Shown here: positions 1 to 7,223 of the stretch, piece after piece | How positions within the stretch are numbered: the stretch's first letter is position 1 | Layout of the letters: each line of letters begins with the position of its first letter | NCBI GenBank assembly: GCA_021817355.1 | Contig: JAKAVI010000371.1 | Location: 1-11,862 of the forward strand | From: Pseudomonadota bacterium | Lineage (GTDB): Bacteria > Pseudomonadota > Alphaproteobacteria > Micropepsales > Micropepsaceae | Direction of reading: 5' to 3' | DNA length: 11,862 nucleotides | Notes under the pieces: generated by a model | What the model was told of the DNA's origin: nothing | Seen by the model: the letters and a program-made list of their open reading frames with translations, nothing else | The model's database searches: none | Translations under genes and position numbers: made by a program

Positions 1-214
1 CCTTGGCTTGCTGACAGGAGTTCTGGCCCTGGCGGCGGGTAGCGTGGCCGCCGCGCAGATCGCGCGCCATGTGCTCCACGTCCCCTTTCAATTCGATCTC
101 GGGGTGGCGGTTCTGACCGTTGTAGGCGGTGGCCTCGTGACGCTGATCTTTGGTTTGGTGGCGGGTTTGACGGCCCTGCGCGTCAAACCCGCCACCCTGC
201 TACGAATCCCGTAG
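1..214 (+). CDS. FtsX-like ABC transporter permease, C-terminal fragment
   Basis: This is the last ~70 residues of a membrane protein whose start lies before the window; the frame is open from base 2 and stops with TAG at 212-214. The visible part has a hydrophobic helix around GSVAAAQIARHVL, a short amphipathic stretch, then a long glycine-rich membrane helix (VAVLTVVGGGLVTLIFGLVAG) and the ending LRVKPATLLRIP. A final transmembrane helix followed by 'L..KPA.LLR' is characteristic of the FtsX/MacB/YbbP family of ABC permeases, which pair with a separate ATPase and act on lipids, lipoproteins or peptides at the inner membrane. The YbbP-type assignment is my inference from this C-terminus alone. 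No clear terminator follows, but the next gene has its own RBS and a possible promoter. Confidence 0.7.
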   Translation, partial: LGLLTGVLALAAGSVAAAQIARHVLHVPFQFDLGVAVLTVVGGGLVTLIFGLVAGLTALRVKPATLLRIP

Positions 215-272
215 GGCTCTCCTGCGGCGAGTGCGGAAATCCGGGGGGACAGACCACCTCCCACGGCCCAAA

Positions 273-300
273 TTGATTTATTTTCTTAAACCTTCACAAT
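273..300 (+). promoter_or_regulatory. possible sigma70-type promoter for the Bax inhibitor-1 gene
   Basis: An AT-rich island stands out from GC-rich surroundings. It contains TTGATT (273-278), then 16 bases, then CACAAT (295-300), each matching the -35 and -10 consensus at 4 of 6 positions. It sits about 97 bases before the ATG at 398, leaving a fairly long leader. This rests on sequence pattern only; alphaproteobacterial promoters are often more divergent than this consensus. Confidence 0.3.
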
Positions 301-397
301 ACCTTGCGTCCCGGCCTTGATCGTAGCCCGGCAAGCTCCGATATTAGCCGAGAGATCCGGACCTGCCTTAGAGGGTCCGGGCAAGGAGGTTTGCCAG

Positions 398-1150
398 ATG
401 GCGAATGATTACAATCGCGCCGTGCGCACCAGCGCAGAGAGCGCAACCGGCTATTATGACGCCGGGCTCCGCAGCTATATGCTGCGGGTCTACAATTACA
501 TGATTGTCGGCCTTGGACTGACGGGCGTATCCGCGTGGATCGTGGCGAATGTAGCACCCGTGCGGGCGCTATTTTATACAGTTCATCAGACCGCGGCCGG
601 CTACAGCTATGGACTCTCGATGCTGGGCTGGGTCGCTCTGATCGCTCCCATCGGGCTCGTCATGTTGCTGTCCTTCCGCATCAACCGGATGAGTCTTGGC
701 GCCGCGCAGCTCGCCTTTTGGGGCTATGCTGCACTGGTTGGGATTTCGCTGGCGCCAATCCTTCTTCTTTATACGGGTGCCAGTGTCGCCGAGGTGTTTT
801 TCATCACGGCGGCCACCTTCGGAACCATGAGCCTTTATGGCTATACGACTGGTCGTAATCTGACCGGCTTCGGCTCCTTCCTGTTCATGGGCCTGATCGG
901 CATCATCCTGGCGATGGTGGTGAACATTTTCCTGCACTCTGCCGCCATTCAATTCGCCATTTCCGTAGTCGGTGTCCTGATCTTCACCGGGCTTACGGCC
1001 TATGACACCCAGGCGATCAAGGAAACTTACTCGGCGAATTTTGATGGTTCCCTGCAGAAGCGTGCGGCCATTATGGGCGCGCTTCGTCTTTACCTGGACT
1101 TTATCAACCTGTTCATCATGCTGATGCAGCTAATGGGACAGCGGCGGTAA
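398..1150 (+). CDS. Bax inhibitor-1/YccA family membrane protein
   Basis: A 250-residue protein with seven predicted hydrophobic segments spread from about residue 32 to the end, the size and topology of the bacterial BI-1/YccA (TMBIM) family of inner-membrane proteins. Family hallmarks are visible near the C-terminus: TAYDTQ with Asp203, and LYLDFINLF with Asp234. These correspond to the two aspartates known from structural work on the BsYetJ homologue as a pH-sensitive pair gating calcium leak; a transport role here is inferred. The start at 398 is chosen because a strong Shine-Dalgarno (aaggaggt, 383-390) lies 7 bases upstream and the product begins MANDYNRAVR, typical of alphaproteobacterial members. 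An in-frame extension upstream to 317 has no such support. The gene appears to be transcribed alone, ending at the hairpin terminator just downstream and converging with the DUF2794 gene. Confidence 0.93.
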   Translation: MANDYNRAVRTSAESATGYYDAGLRSYMLRVYNYMIVGLGLTGVSAWIVANVAPVRALFYTVHQTAAGYSYGLSMLGWVALIAPIGLVMLLSFRINRMSLGAAQLAFWGYAALVGISLAPILLLYTGASVAEVFFITAATFGTMSLYGYTTGRNLTGFGSFLFMGLIGIILAMVVNIFLHSAAIQFAISVVGVLIFTGLTAYDTQAIKETYSANFDGSLQKRAAIMGALRLYLDFINLFIMLMQLMGQRR

Positions 1151-1174
1151 ATAATTTCGCATTGAACGCTGCGA

Positions 1175-1205
1175 AACCCCGGCACCACCGTGCCGGGGTT
1201 GTTGT
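1175..1205 (+). terminator. rho-independent-type terminator, possibly bidirectional
   Basis: A perfect 11-bp stem (1175-1185 aaccccggcac with 1190-1200 gtgccggggtt) closes a 4-base loop and is followed by gttgttg, a moderately T-rich tail. It lies 24 bases after the Bax inhibitor-1 stop codon. On the minus strand the same stem is followed by TTTCG, and it lies about 76 bases after the DUF2794 stop, so it could serve both converging genes. Confidence 0.8.
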
Positions 1206-1276
1206 TGCGTCCAATCTTGCTACCCAACTCCAGCCAGCACGGGTGAGGCTTGTGAGCGAGCAGGAGTAGATTGGCG

Positions 1277-1672
1277 TTACTCGGCGAGCGCCCTGATCAG
1301 CTTGCGCTCCAGCACATGCATCACCTGGCCCAGCTCCTGTCCGCGTTTGAGAATCTGCCCGCCGGCCGCCACCACCGCATACATGCCCTGACGCGTACGC
1401 AGCTTGGGATGCTTTTCAATGCGGTAAAGTGGCATTTCACTGGTGCGCCGGAAGACCGAGAACACCGCCCGATCCTCCAGAAAATCCAGCGCGTAATCCC
1501 GCCATTCCCCAGCTGCGACCATGCGCCCGTAAAGAGATAGTATAAGATTCAGTTCCCGGCGATCAAAGCGAACCTCACAGATACTGCGTCCACCAGCGCC
1601 TCCGCTCTGGGTGTCGTTCCGCGAGGCAGAGCGGTGCGCCTCGCGGAACAGAGCTATGGGTTCTTCCATCAT
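1277..1672 (-). CDS. DUF2794 family protein, unknown function
   Basis: A 131-residue soluble protein without signal peptide or membrane helix. From about residue 35 it carries the conserved core of DUF2794: RFDRRELNLILSLYGRMVAAGEWRDYA, then DRAVFSVFRRTSEMPLYRIEK and RQGMYAVVAAGGQILKRG. The family is found in Alphaproteobacteria and has no assigned function; its length is usual. The first ~33 residues are not conserved as far as I recall, and the DNA for residues 8-19 forms a 12-bp inverted repeat. Two adjacent ATG codons (1672 and 1669) can start the gene. Neither has a good ribosome site; the nearest purine run, gaagg, is more than 12 bases away. It is the last gene of the long minus-strand run, 69 bases after the M16-family gene, so co-transcription is possible but unproven. 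Confidence 0.9.
   Translation of the reverse strand: MMEEPIALFREAHRSASRNDTQSGGAGGRSICEVRFDRRELNLILSLYGRMVAAGEWRDYALDFLEDRAVFSVFRRTSEMPLYRIEKHPKLRTRQGMYAVVAAGGQILKRGQELGQVMHVLERKLIRALAE
1616..1649. repeat. 12-bp perfect inverted repeat inside the start of the DUF2794 gene
   Basis: The arms gttccgcgaggc (1616-1627) and gcctcgcggaac (1638-1649) are exact reverse complements separated by 10 bases. They cover codons 8 to 19 of the DUF2794 gene, in its poorly conserved N-terminus. In the mRNA this would form a strong GC-rich hairpin about 23 bases after the start codon. No T-run follows on either strand, so it does not look like a simple terminator. Confidence 0.75.
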
Positions 1673-1741
1673 TTGTTGAACTGTGAACCTTCGACATCAC
1701 CACCGCAAGAGCCCAGGCGAGGACGGCCTCGTCCGCGGCCG

Positions 1742-3214
1742 CTAAGGCTGGGATCGGCGCCTTGCCCCGCCTGCGGCAGCAGCAGGTAGCAGATACCCCG
1801 TCACGGATTGCGCTGGCCTCAGCTGGCTTGCGGCGACCCGCTCGACCTCGCGCGCAGGCACCCTTTTGATCCGGGCAGACCAGTCCCGGACGTCCTGAAC
1901 GGTCAGGCCGATTGCCAGGGCTTGCCCATAGGCATTGGCCCGGGCCAAATCGCTGCTCCGGCGCGCGGCGGCTTCTGCAACGAGTGCGGCCTTGGCCCGC
2001 GCCAGGACCAGCGCGCTGACCCGTGAGTGGCGCAGCCGGGCGATCACAGCTGTGACTGCCGTTTCCAATCGACGCATTGAAACCCCCGGACGCGGCACTG
2101 CGTAGATATTGAACCTACCTGCGTCGCGGCACATCCCCTCATAGGACGCAGCGGCATCCTCTGCCAGGTGGTCCCGTATCACGAGGTCACGGTAGAGTTC
2201 TCCCGCGTCGCTATCGCCCAGAATCTGAGCCAGCAGATCAAGGGCTTCGGCCTGCCCCGGACGGGCATCGGGATAGGACACCACCCGATATTCACGGGCC
2301 AATACCCGATGATGCGTATAGGAGCTGTGTATCCAGATCTGTGTCGGCCCCAGACGGGGCGGCTGGGCATGTTCAGCTCGCGGACGCAATTCGCGTGCGG
2401 TCAACTTGCCGAAGCTGGCCTCCGCATTGGCGCGCACCGCATCAGCCGTGACGTCTCCGGCCACAACCAGAATGGCATTGTTGGGCGCGTAGTGCCGGGC
2501 ATAGAAGGCGTCCAGCGTATGCCGGTCGATGTGCCGGATCCCCGCGGACCAGCCAATGACCGGCTTGCCGTAAGGATGCGACAGAAACAGGGCCGCATCC
2601 AACTGTTCCTTGAGGAGCGCCTGGGCATTGTGATCGACATCATTCCTGCGATCCTGCAAGAGCAGTTTGCGTTCGCTTCCCACACTCGCATCGGTCGGAT
2701 CCAGATCGGACATACGATCGGCTTCAAGGCCCATTACCAACTTCAGCCGTCCCGGCGGAACCTGCTCGTAAAACGTCGTATAGTCGTGCGTGGTAAATCC
2801 GCCTGCAATTCCACCATTGCTGGCAACGGTACGGGCAAAACCGTTGCCTGGCAGTGCCCGTGTGCCCCGAAACATCATCTTTTCCAGGAAGTTCGCGAGA
2901 CCAGAATATCCTGAGGGGTCATCATCCGCACCAACGCGATACCAAAGCATCTGGGTGACCTGCGGCGCCTTGAGATCAGGCGCCACCACCACCTCAAGCC
3001 CGTTCTGCAGGACGAACTGATAGATCCGCGAGCGCGCTGATGTCGTGGATTCATCAAGCCGTCCGAGCCTACCGTGGGCACGCGCCGCAGCACGCTGCGG
3101 CTCGGACAGGGCCGGAAGGCTGCGAGTGGGTGCGCCCACGGCCTCTACTCGTGCAGAACCGCAGACAAAGCCCAGCACCAACAGTGCGCGCGCGATCGTC
3201 CTAGAAAAGTCCAT
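1742..3214 (-). CDS. M16-family (insulinase-like) protein with degenerate zinc site, probable pseudopeptidase
   Basis: A 490-residue secreted protein with an N-terminal signal peptide (MDFSRTIARALLVLGFVCGS, likely cut after about residue 25) and the two lobes of an M16B peptidase (about residues 60-270 and 280-485). The family frame is clear: FVLQNGLEVVV, WYRVGADDD, GYSGLANFLEKMMFRGT, GLEADRMSDL, YAPNNAILVVAGDV and the C-terminal GYGQALAIGLT-like and SVTGYLLP elements. The zinc motif HxxEH, normally HFLEH at this position, reads N108-F-L-E111-K112, so both histidine ligands are lost. The glutamate ligand region, usually VVLEERR, reads LLLQDRR. Peptidase activity is therefore unlikely, although the fold looks intact. 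The ATG at 3214 is chosen because it gives the signal peptide directly; it overlaps the end of the lipoprotein gene by 14 bases and lacks its own Shine-Dalgarno, implying translational coupling. An upstream in-frame start at 3301 would bury the signal sequence. Confidence 0.9.
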   Translation of the reverse strand: MDFSRTIARALLVLGFVCGSARVEAVGAPTRSLPALSEPQRAAARAHGRLGRLDESTTSARSRIYQFVLQNGLEVVVAPDLKAPQVTQMLWYRVGADDDPSGYSGLANFLEKMMFRGTRALPGNGFARTVASNGGIAGGFTTHDYTTFYEQVPPGRLKLVMGLEADRMSDLDPTDASVGSERKLLLQDRRNDVDHNAQALLKEQLDAALFLSHPYGKPVIGWSAGIRHIDRHTLDAFYARHYAPNNAILVVAGDVTADAVRANAEASFGKLTARELRPRAEHAQPPRLGPTQIWIHSSYTHHRVLAREYRVVSYPDARPGQAEALDLLAQILGDSDAGELYRDLVIRDHLAEDAAASYEGMCRDAGRFNIYAVPRPGVSMRRLETAVTAVIARLRHSRVSALVLARAKAALVAEAAARRSSDLARANAYGQALAIGLTVQDVRDWSARIKRVPAREVERVAASQLRPAQSVTGYLLPAAAAGGARRRSQP

Positions 3215-3785
3215 CGAACAAATTGGAAAGCCAGCCCCGATCCTGGCGCTGGGGTTTGGCGCGATGGATGTGATCTTGCGGCAGGGGCGCTGTTGCGCCA
3301 CTCACGTTGGCCTGAAGGCGCGCGGCCTCAGCTGAAGCGTTGACCTCTTTGTCGGCAGTGTTTGACGGGCCATAGATGCCGAAGAGAAGCTGGTTGGTGA
3401 AGCTGTGATCGGCCATCTGCATATTGTGGTTATCTGCTGCGATCTGCTGACGTATGGAGTCCTTAGCCGAAGCCGCGCCCGACCTGGCCAACAAATCCTG
3501 CTCCACCGTGCTGAAATGGCCCGGCGGAGGGGGCGTGGACGGCAGGCCCGCGACCGCCGCCTCCGCAGCCTCTGCCGGATCCAGTGCATTGGTTGGCGGA
3601 GCCCCCGGCGCCGGCGGCCGCAGATTGTAGTCCGGGGGAATGACCAAGGGCGGCTTGGGAGAAATCGCAAAGGCATCCGGCTCGATTCGCTCCATGCCGG
3701 CAGCGTCCCGCAGGCTCTGACACCCGGCAAGGCTGAAGGCAAGCGTTGCCAGCAACGCTCCTACTGCAATATGACGCGTCGGCAT
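3201..3785 (-). CDS. DUF3035 family lipoprotein (BamF-like)
   Basis: A 194-residue lipoprotein. It has a basic N-terminus, a hydrophobic stretch and the lipobox LAGC with Cys22 as the lipidation site; Gln at +2 favours outer-membrane sorting. After it comes a proline-rich unstructured segment containing PPLVIPPDYNLRPPAPG (residues 45-61). From memory this matches DUF3035, an alphaproteobacterial family named BamF in the outer-membrane beta-barrel assembly complex because this proline-rich motif resembles BamC. The BamF assignment is therefore from family knowledge, not proven here. The C-terminal half is polar and ends WLSNLFDGLF. The start is supported by an aaggaag ribosome site inside the end of lspA; the two genes are 1 base apart. 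Placement directly after the lipoprotein signal peptidase gene fits its maturation route. Its last codons overlap the start of the M16-family gene. Confidence 0.85.
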   Translation of the reverse strand: MPTRHIAVGALLATLAFSLAGCQSLRDAAGMERIEPDAFAISPKPPLVIPPDYNLRPPAPGAPPTNALDPAEAAEAAVAGLPSTPPPPGHFSTVEQDLLARSGAASAKDSIRQQIAADNHNMQMADHSFTNQLLFGIYGPSNTADKEVNASAEAARLQANVSGATAPLPQDHIHRAKPQRQDRGWLSNLFDGLF

Positions 3786-3786
3786 T

Positions 3787-4344
3787 CTAACTTCCTTCAT
3801 GCTTGGCACCGGCTTCGCTCCGGCAGCGCTGATCTTCCGCTTCCGCTGCGGGCGCACGCAGCAGGGAATCATAGAGGATCGCAATAACGCCGATCACGAT
3901 CGCCGCATCGGCCACGTTGAACACATACCAGTCGTAACCAAAGGCGTAAAAATGAAAAAAATCAGCTACCCGGCCATAAACCAACCGGTCAATCAAATTA
4001 TTGCCAATCGCCCCACCGATGATGAGCCCAAGTCCGGCCGCCAGCAGGGAGCGGGAGGCTGTCCAAAGCCATAGTGACAGGCCGACGATGGCAAGGAGCG
4101 CAAGACCTATGAGGAGTTCCCGGCCCAAGGCCGAGTGCGCCGGAAAGAGACCATAGGATACCCCGGGGTTCCACACCATCACCAGGTCAAAGAAGGGAAG
4201 CACGGGAACCCGTGCCCCGGGCGGCATATTGATGAAGCCGGCCCAGTAGAGCAGGATCAGCTTGCTCGCCTGATCGAGAAAAAGGGCCGCTAGGGCGCAG
4301 ATCACGCCGATTTTACGCGCAGCGAGGGCCGGCTTGACGCTCAT
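3787..4344 (-). CDS. lspA: lipoprotein signal peptidase (signal peptidase II)
   Basis: A 185-residue inner-membrane aspartic peptidase that removes signal peptides from prolipoproteins after lipid attachment to the lipobox cysteine. Four hydrophobic segments are visible, with the conserved blocks in order: LDQASK (Asp24), MVWNPGVSYGLF (59-67 region), GNNLIDRLVYGRVADFF with catalytic Asp119, and FNVADAAI with catalytic Asp146. Length is slightly above the usual 160-170 because of a charged C-terminal tail (residues 164-185). The ATG at 4344 overlaps the ileS stop codon in an ATGA arrangement, so translation is likely coupled to ileS. ileS-lspA adjacency is widespread in bacteria. The next gene encodes a predicted lipoprotein substrate. 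Confidence 0.97.
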   Translation of the reverse strand: MSVKPALAARKIGVICALAALFLDQASKLILLYWAGFINMPPGARVPVLPFFDLVMVWNPGVSYGLFPAHSALGRELLIGLALLAIVGLSLWLWTASRSLLAAGLGLIIGGAIGNNLIDRLVYGRVADFFHFYAFGYDWYVFNVADAAIVIGVIAILYDSLLRAPAAEAEDQRCRSEAGAKHEGS

Positions 4345-7223
4345 CCCCTCGCCTCCAGCTTCGACACCACCTGCGCACACCGCGAGCACAGTTCCGGTGC
4401 GCCGCTGACATGGCCAACTTCGGGCAAGATCATCCAGCAGCGGGCACATTTATTGCCCTCAGCCAGGACGAATTCCACTGCCACGCCTGGGACCTCGGCA
4501 AGACGGAAGGCCTGCGCGGATACCGGCGCCATGGTGACCTGCGCCTGTGAAGTGATGGCGATTTCCGCCAGATCCGCCGTCTCGAACAGCGCCAGATCGG
4601 CAGCGGCCTCAACGTGAAGGACGGGCGCAGCTTCGAGACTTGCACCGATCACCTTGTCGCGGCGCGCCAGCTCCAGGGCGCCGGTCACCACTCGCCGAAG
4701 TTGACGGATGCGGTGCCATTTGGCCACCAGCGCGGGATTGATCCAGTCCTGCGGTACGGCCAGGAAATCCTCAAGATGAACGCTCTGCGCGGCACTGCCA
4801 AACCGGGCCAGCCAGGCCTCTTCCATGGTGAAGACCAGAATCGGCGCAAGCCAGGTTACGACGCGGCGGAAAATCTCGTCCGTCACCGTCCTTGCCGCGC
4901 ATCGGCGCGCAGAACCTTTATCGTCGCAATAGAGCGTATCCTTGCGTACATCAAAATAGAATGCCGACAGATCATTGGTGCAGAAATTGAAGAGTACCGA
5001 AAAGGCGCGATTGAAGTCGAATGTGCTGTAGGCAGCCCGCACCTCAAGGTCAATCTCGGCCAGGCGGGCGAGCATATATTGCTCAAGTTCCGGCATCTGG
5101 GCCTTTTCGAGCTGTTCTTGCGCGTCAAAGCCGGCGAGATTGGCCAGCATGAAGCGGATGGTATTACGCAGCCGCCGGTAGGACTCGACATTGGCCTTGA
5201 TGATATCCTGGCCAATACGCAGATCCTGCGTGAAGTCGGACGATGCTGCCCACAGTCGCAGAATGTCGGCGCCGTTCTTGTCGGCGATCACCTGCGGCGC
5301 CAGGGTATTGCCCAGCGACTTAGACATCTTGTGTCCCTTTTCATCCAGCACGAAGCCGTGAGTCAGTACCGCCTTATAGGGGGCTCGCCCCCGCGTAGCA
5401 CAGGCTTCGAGCAGCGAAGACTGGAACCAGCCGCGATGCTGATCGGAGCCTTCAAGATAGAGGTCTGCCTGAGCGGCCCGGGGCCAGGACGGATCGATTG
5501 GTTGCTCCACGGCAAACACGTGGGTGGAACCCGAATCAAACCAGACATCGAGAATGTCACGAACCTGTTCGAAGTCGTCCGCGGCAAAGCTTGTACCCAG
5601 AAAATCGGACGCCGGACGCGTGAACCAGGCATCGGCACCTTCCTTGCGGAAGATATCGAGAATACGGGAATTGACCCCGGTATCGTAGAGAATCTGCCCA
5701 TCCGCCTTGCGCACAAAAATCGCCAGCGGCACGCCCCAGGCGCGTTGTCTTGACAGGACCCAGTCCGGCCGACCTTCGACCATCGCTCCGATGCGGTTTT
5801 GGCCCTGCGGCGGAAACCACCTGGTTTGCGCAATCGCCGTCAGAGCCATTTCGCGCAGGGTGCGCCCGGAAAATGGCGCGAGCTTCTTGTCGAGGCTGGC
5901 AAACCATTGTGGCGTGGCCCGGAAGATTACCGGTGCCTTGGAACGCCAGCTGTGCGGATAGGAATGACGCAGGCTCCCCTTGGCAAGAAGTCGATCCGCC
6001 TCGATCAGTTCACGGATCACGGCGCCGTTGGCATCACCGTCCTTGCCATCAGCCGTCAGAATGCGTTTGCCGGCGAAAAGCGGCACCTTGGGGCCAAATG
6101 CGCCGTCCTCGCCGACAACGTGGAAGGGATCCGGCGCCTGTGCGAAGGAGTCCTTGTTGGCAACGTAGACCTCGTAGTCCTCCTCGCCATGCCCCGGTGC
6201 CGTATGGACAAAACCAGTGCCGGCGTCAGCCGTCACATGTGCCGCAGGCAGCAGCGGTACCGCGAAATCATAGCCGCCACTGCGCAAGGGATGGCTGCAG
6301 ACAAGTCCGTGCGGATCGACATCGCCCAGGCGTTGCAAGACCAGCTTGGCATGCTGCGCAGTTTGAACGGCAAGCCCATCGGCGAGAATGATACGCTCAC
6401 CAAGCCGGGCAAAACCGCCTTCCTCGATCTGGCTGACTTCATAAAGTCCATAGGAAATGGCTTCGGAGAAAGCGATCGCGCGGTTGGCCGGGATCGTCCA
6501 TGGCGTTGTGGTCCAGATTACCACGCTGGCATCCTGATACGCTGAACTGCGCAGAGGAAACTTCACATAGATCGTTGGACTCGTCTTTTCGTGATATTCG
6601 ATCTCCGCCTCGGCCAGCGCCGTCTTTTCCACCGGCGACCACATGACCGGGCGAAAGCCCCGATAGAGAAGGCCATGCTCGACGAATTTGTGCAGTTCGC
6701 CAGCGATCAATGCCTCGGCCCGAAAATCCATGGTGGTGTAAGGCCGCTCCCAGGCACCAACGCAGCCAAGACGCTTGATCTGTTCACGCTGGATCCCGAG
6801 CCAGTGTTCGGCAAATGCCCGGCAGTCGCGACGTAACTGTTCGGTGGGAACACTGTCCTTGGCGATGCCCTTGGCGCGGTACTGCTCCTCTACCTTCCAT
6901 TCGATGGGCAAACCATGGCAGTCCCAGCCCGGAACGTAGGGGGCGTCCTTGCCCAACATGCCCTGTGATCGGACGACAAAATCCTTGAGAATGTGATTGA
7001 GGCCAGTGCCGGAGTGAATGTCACCATTGGCATAAATCGGACCGTCATGGAGCACAAAGAGCTCGCGGCCATGAGCCCGCCGACGCATCTGGGCGTAAAG
7101 GTCCATCTTTGCCCATCGCTCAAGCCACTGGGGTTCGCCTGCAGGCAGGCCCGCCTTCATCGGAAAATCCGTCGTGGGCAGGAACAGGGTGGAACGAAAA
7201 TCGCGCGTGGGCGTGTCAGACAT
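4341..7223 (-). CDS. ileS: isoleucyl-tRNA synthetase
   Basis: A 960-residue class Ia synthetase that charges tRNA-Ile with isoleucine in the cytoplasm and edits mischarged valine. Landmarks in order: LHDGPIYANGDI then H70-S71-G72-T73 at the HIGH position; GWDCHGLPIEWK (99-110); the editing domain with TTTPWTIPAN (238-247) and DAGTGFVHTAPGHG (333-346); RQRAWGVP; DVWFDSGSTH; KMSKS at 632-636; the anticodon-binding domain; and a C-terminal zinc ribbon with Cys926, Cys929, Cys946 and Cys949. Length is normal for the bacterial IleRS1 type. The signature HIGH motif is altered: its last histidine is threonine, while KMSKS is intact. The ATG at 7223 is preferred over an in-frame GTG two codons upstream; the ribosome site is weak for both. 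It heads a tightly packed block with lspA, the DUF3035 lipoprotein and the M16-family gene. Confidence 0.97.
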   Translation of the reverse strand: MSDTPTRDFRSTLFLPTTDFPMKAGLPAGEPQWLERWAKMDLYAQMRRRAHGRELFVLHDGPIYANGDIHSGTGLNHILKDFVVRSQGMLGKDAPYVPGWDCHGLPIEWKVEEQYRAKGIAKDSVPTEQLRRDCRAFAEHWLGIQREQIKRLGCVGAWERPYTTMDFRAEALIAGELHKFVEHGLLYRGFRPVMWSPVEKTALAEAEIEYHEKTSPTIYVKFPLRSSAYQDASVVIWTTTPWTIPANRAIAFSEAISYGLYEVSQIEEGGFARLGERIILADGLAVQTAQHAKLVLQRLGDVDPHGLVCSHPLRSGGYDFAVPLLPAAHVTADAGTGFVHTAPGHGEEDYEVYVANKDSFAQAPDPFHVVGEDGAFGPKVPLFAGKRILTADGKDGDANGAVIRELIEADRLLAKGSLRHSYPHSWRSKAPVIFRATPQWFASLDKKLAPFSGRTLREMALTAIAQTRWFPPQGQNRIGAMVEGRPDWVLSRQRAWGVPLAIFVRKADGQILYDTGVNSRILDIFRKEGADAWFTRPASDFLGTSFAADDFEQVRDILDVWFDSGSTHVFAVEQPIDPSWPRAAQADLYLEGSDQHRGWFQSSLLEACATRGRAPYKAVLTHGFVLDEKGHKMSKSLGNTLAPQVIADKNGADILRLWAASSDFTQDLRIGQDIIKANVESYRRLRNTIRFMLANLAGFDAQEQLEKAQMPELEQYMLARLAEIDLEVRAAYSTFDFNRAFSVLFNFCTNDLSAFYFDVRKDTLYCDDKGSARRCAARTVTDEIFRRVVTWLAPILVFTMEEAWLARFGSAAQSVHLEDFLAVPQDWINPALVAKWHRIRQLRRVVTGALELARRDKVIGASLEAAPVLHVEAAADLALFETADLAEIAITSQAQVTMAPVSAQAFRLAEVPGVAVEFVLAEGNKCARCWMILPEVGHVSGAPELCSRCAQVVSKLEARG

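Noticed and set aside
1718..1731. Small hairpin (cgagg/cctcg) after the M16-family stop codon as a terminator
   Set aside because: Only 5 bp with no T-run on the minus strand; expected by chance in this GC content.
2168..2914. Plus-strand open frame opposite the M16-family gene (248 codons)
   Set aside because: The minus strand carries a clear M16 fold with signal peptide; the antisense product is unrecognisable.
4614..5753. Long plus-strand open frame opposite ileS (379 codons)
   Set aside because: It is antisense to the well-conserved ileS coding sequence and shows no family signature.
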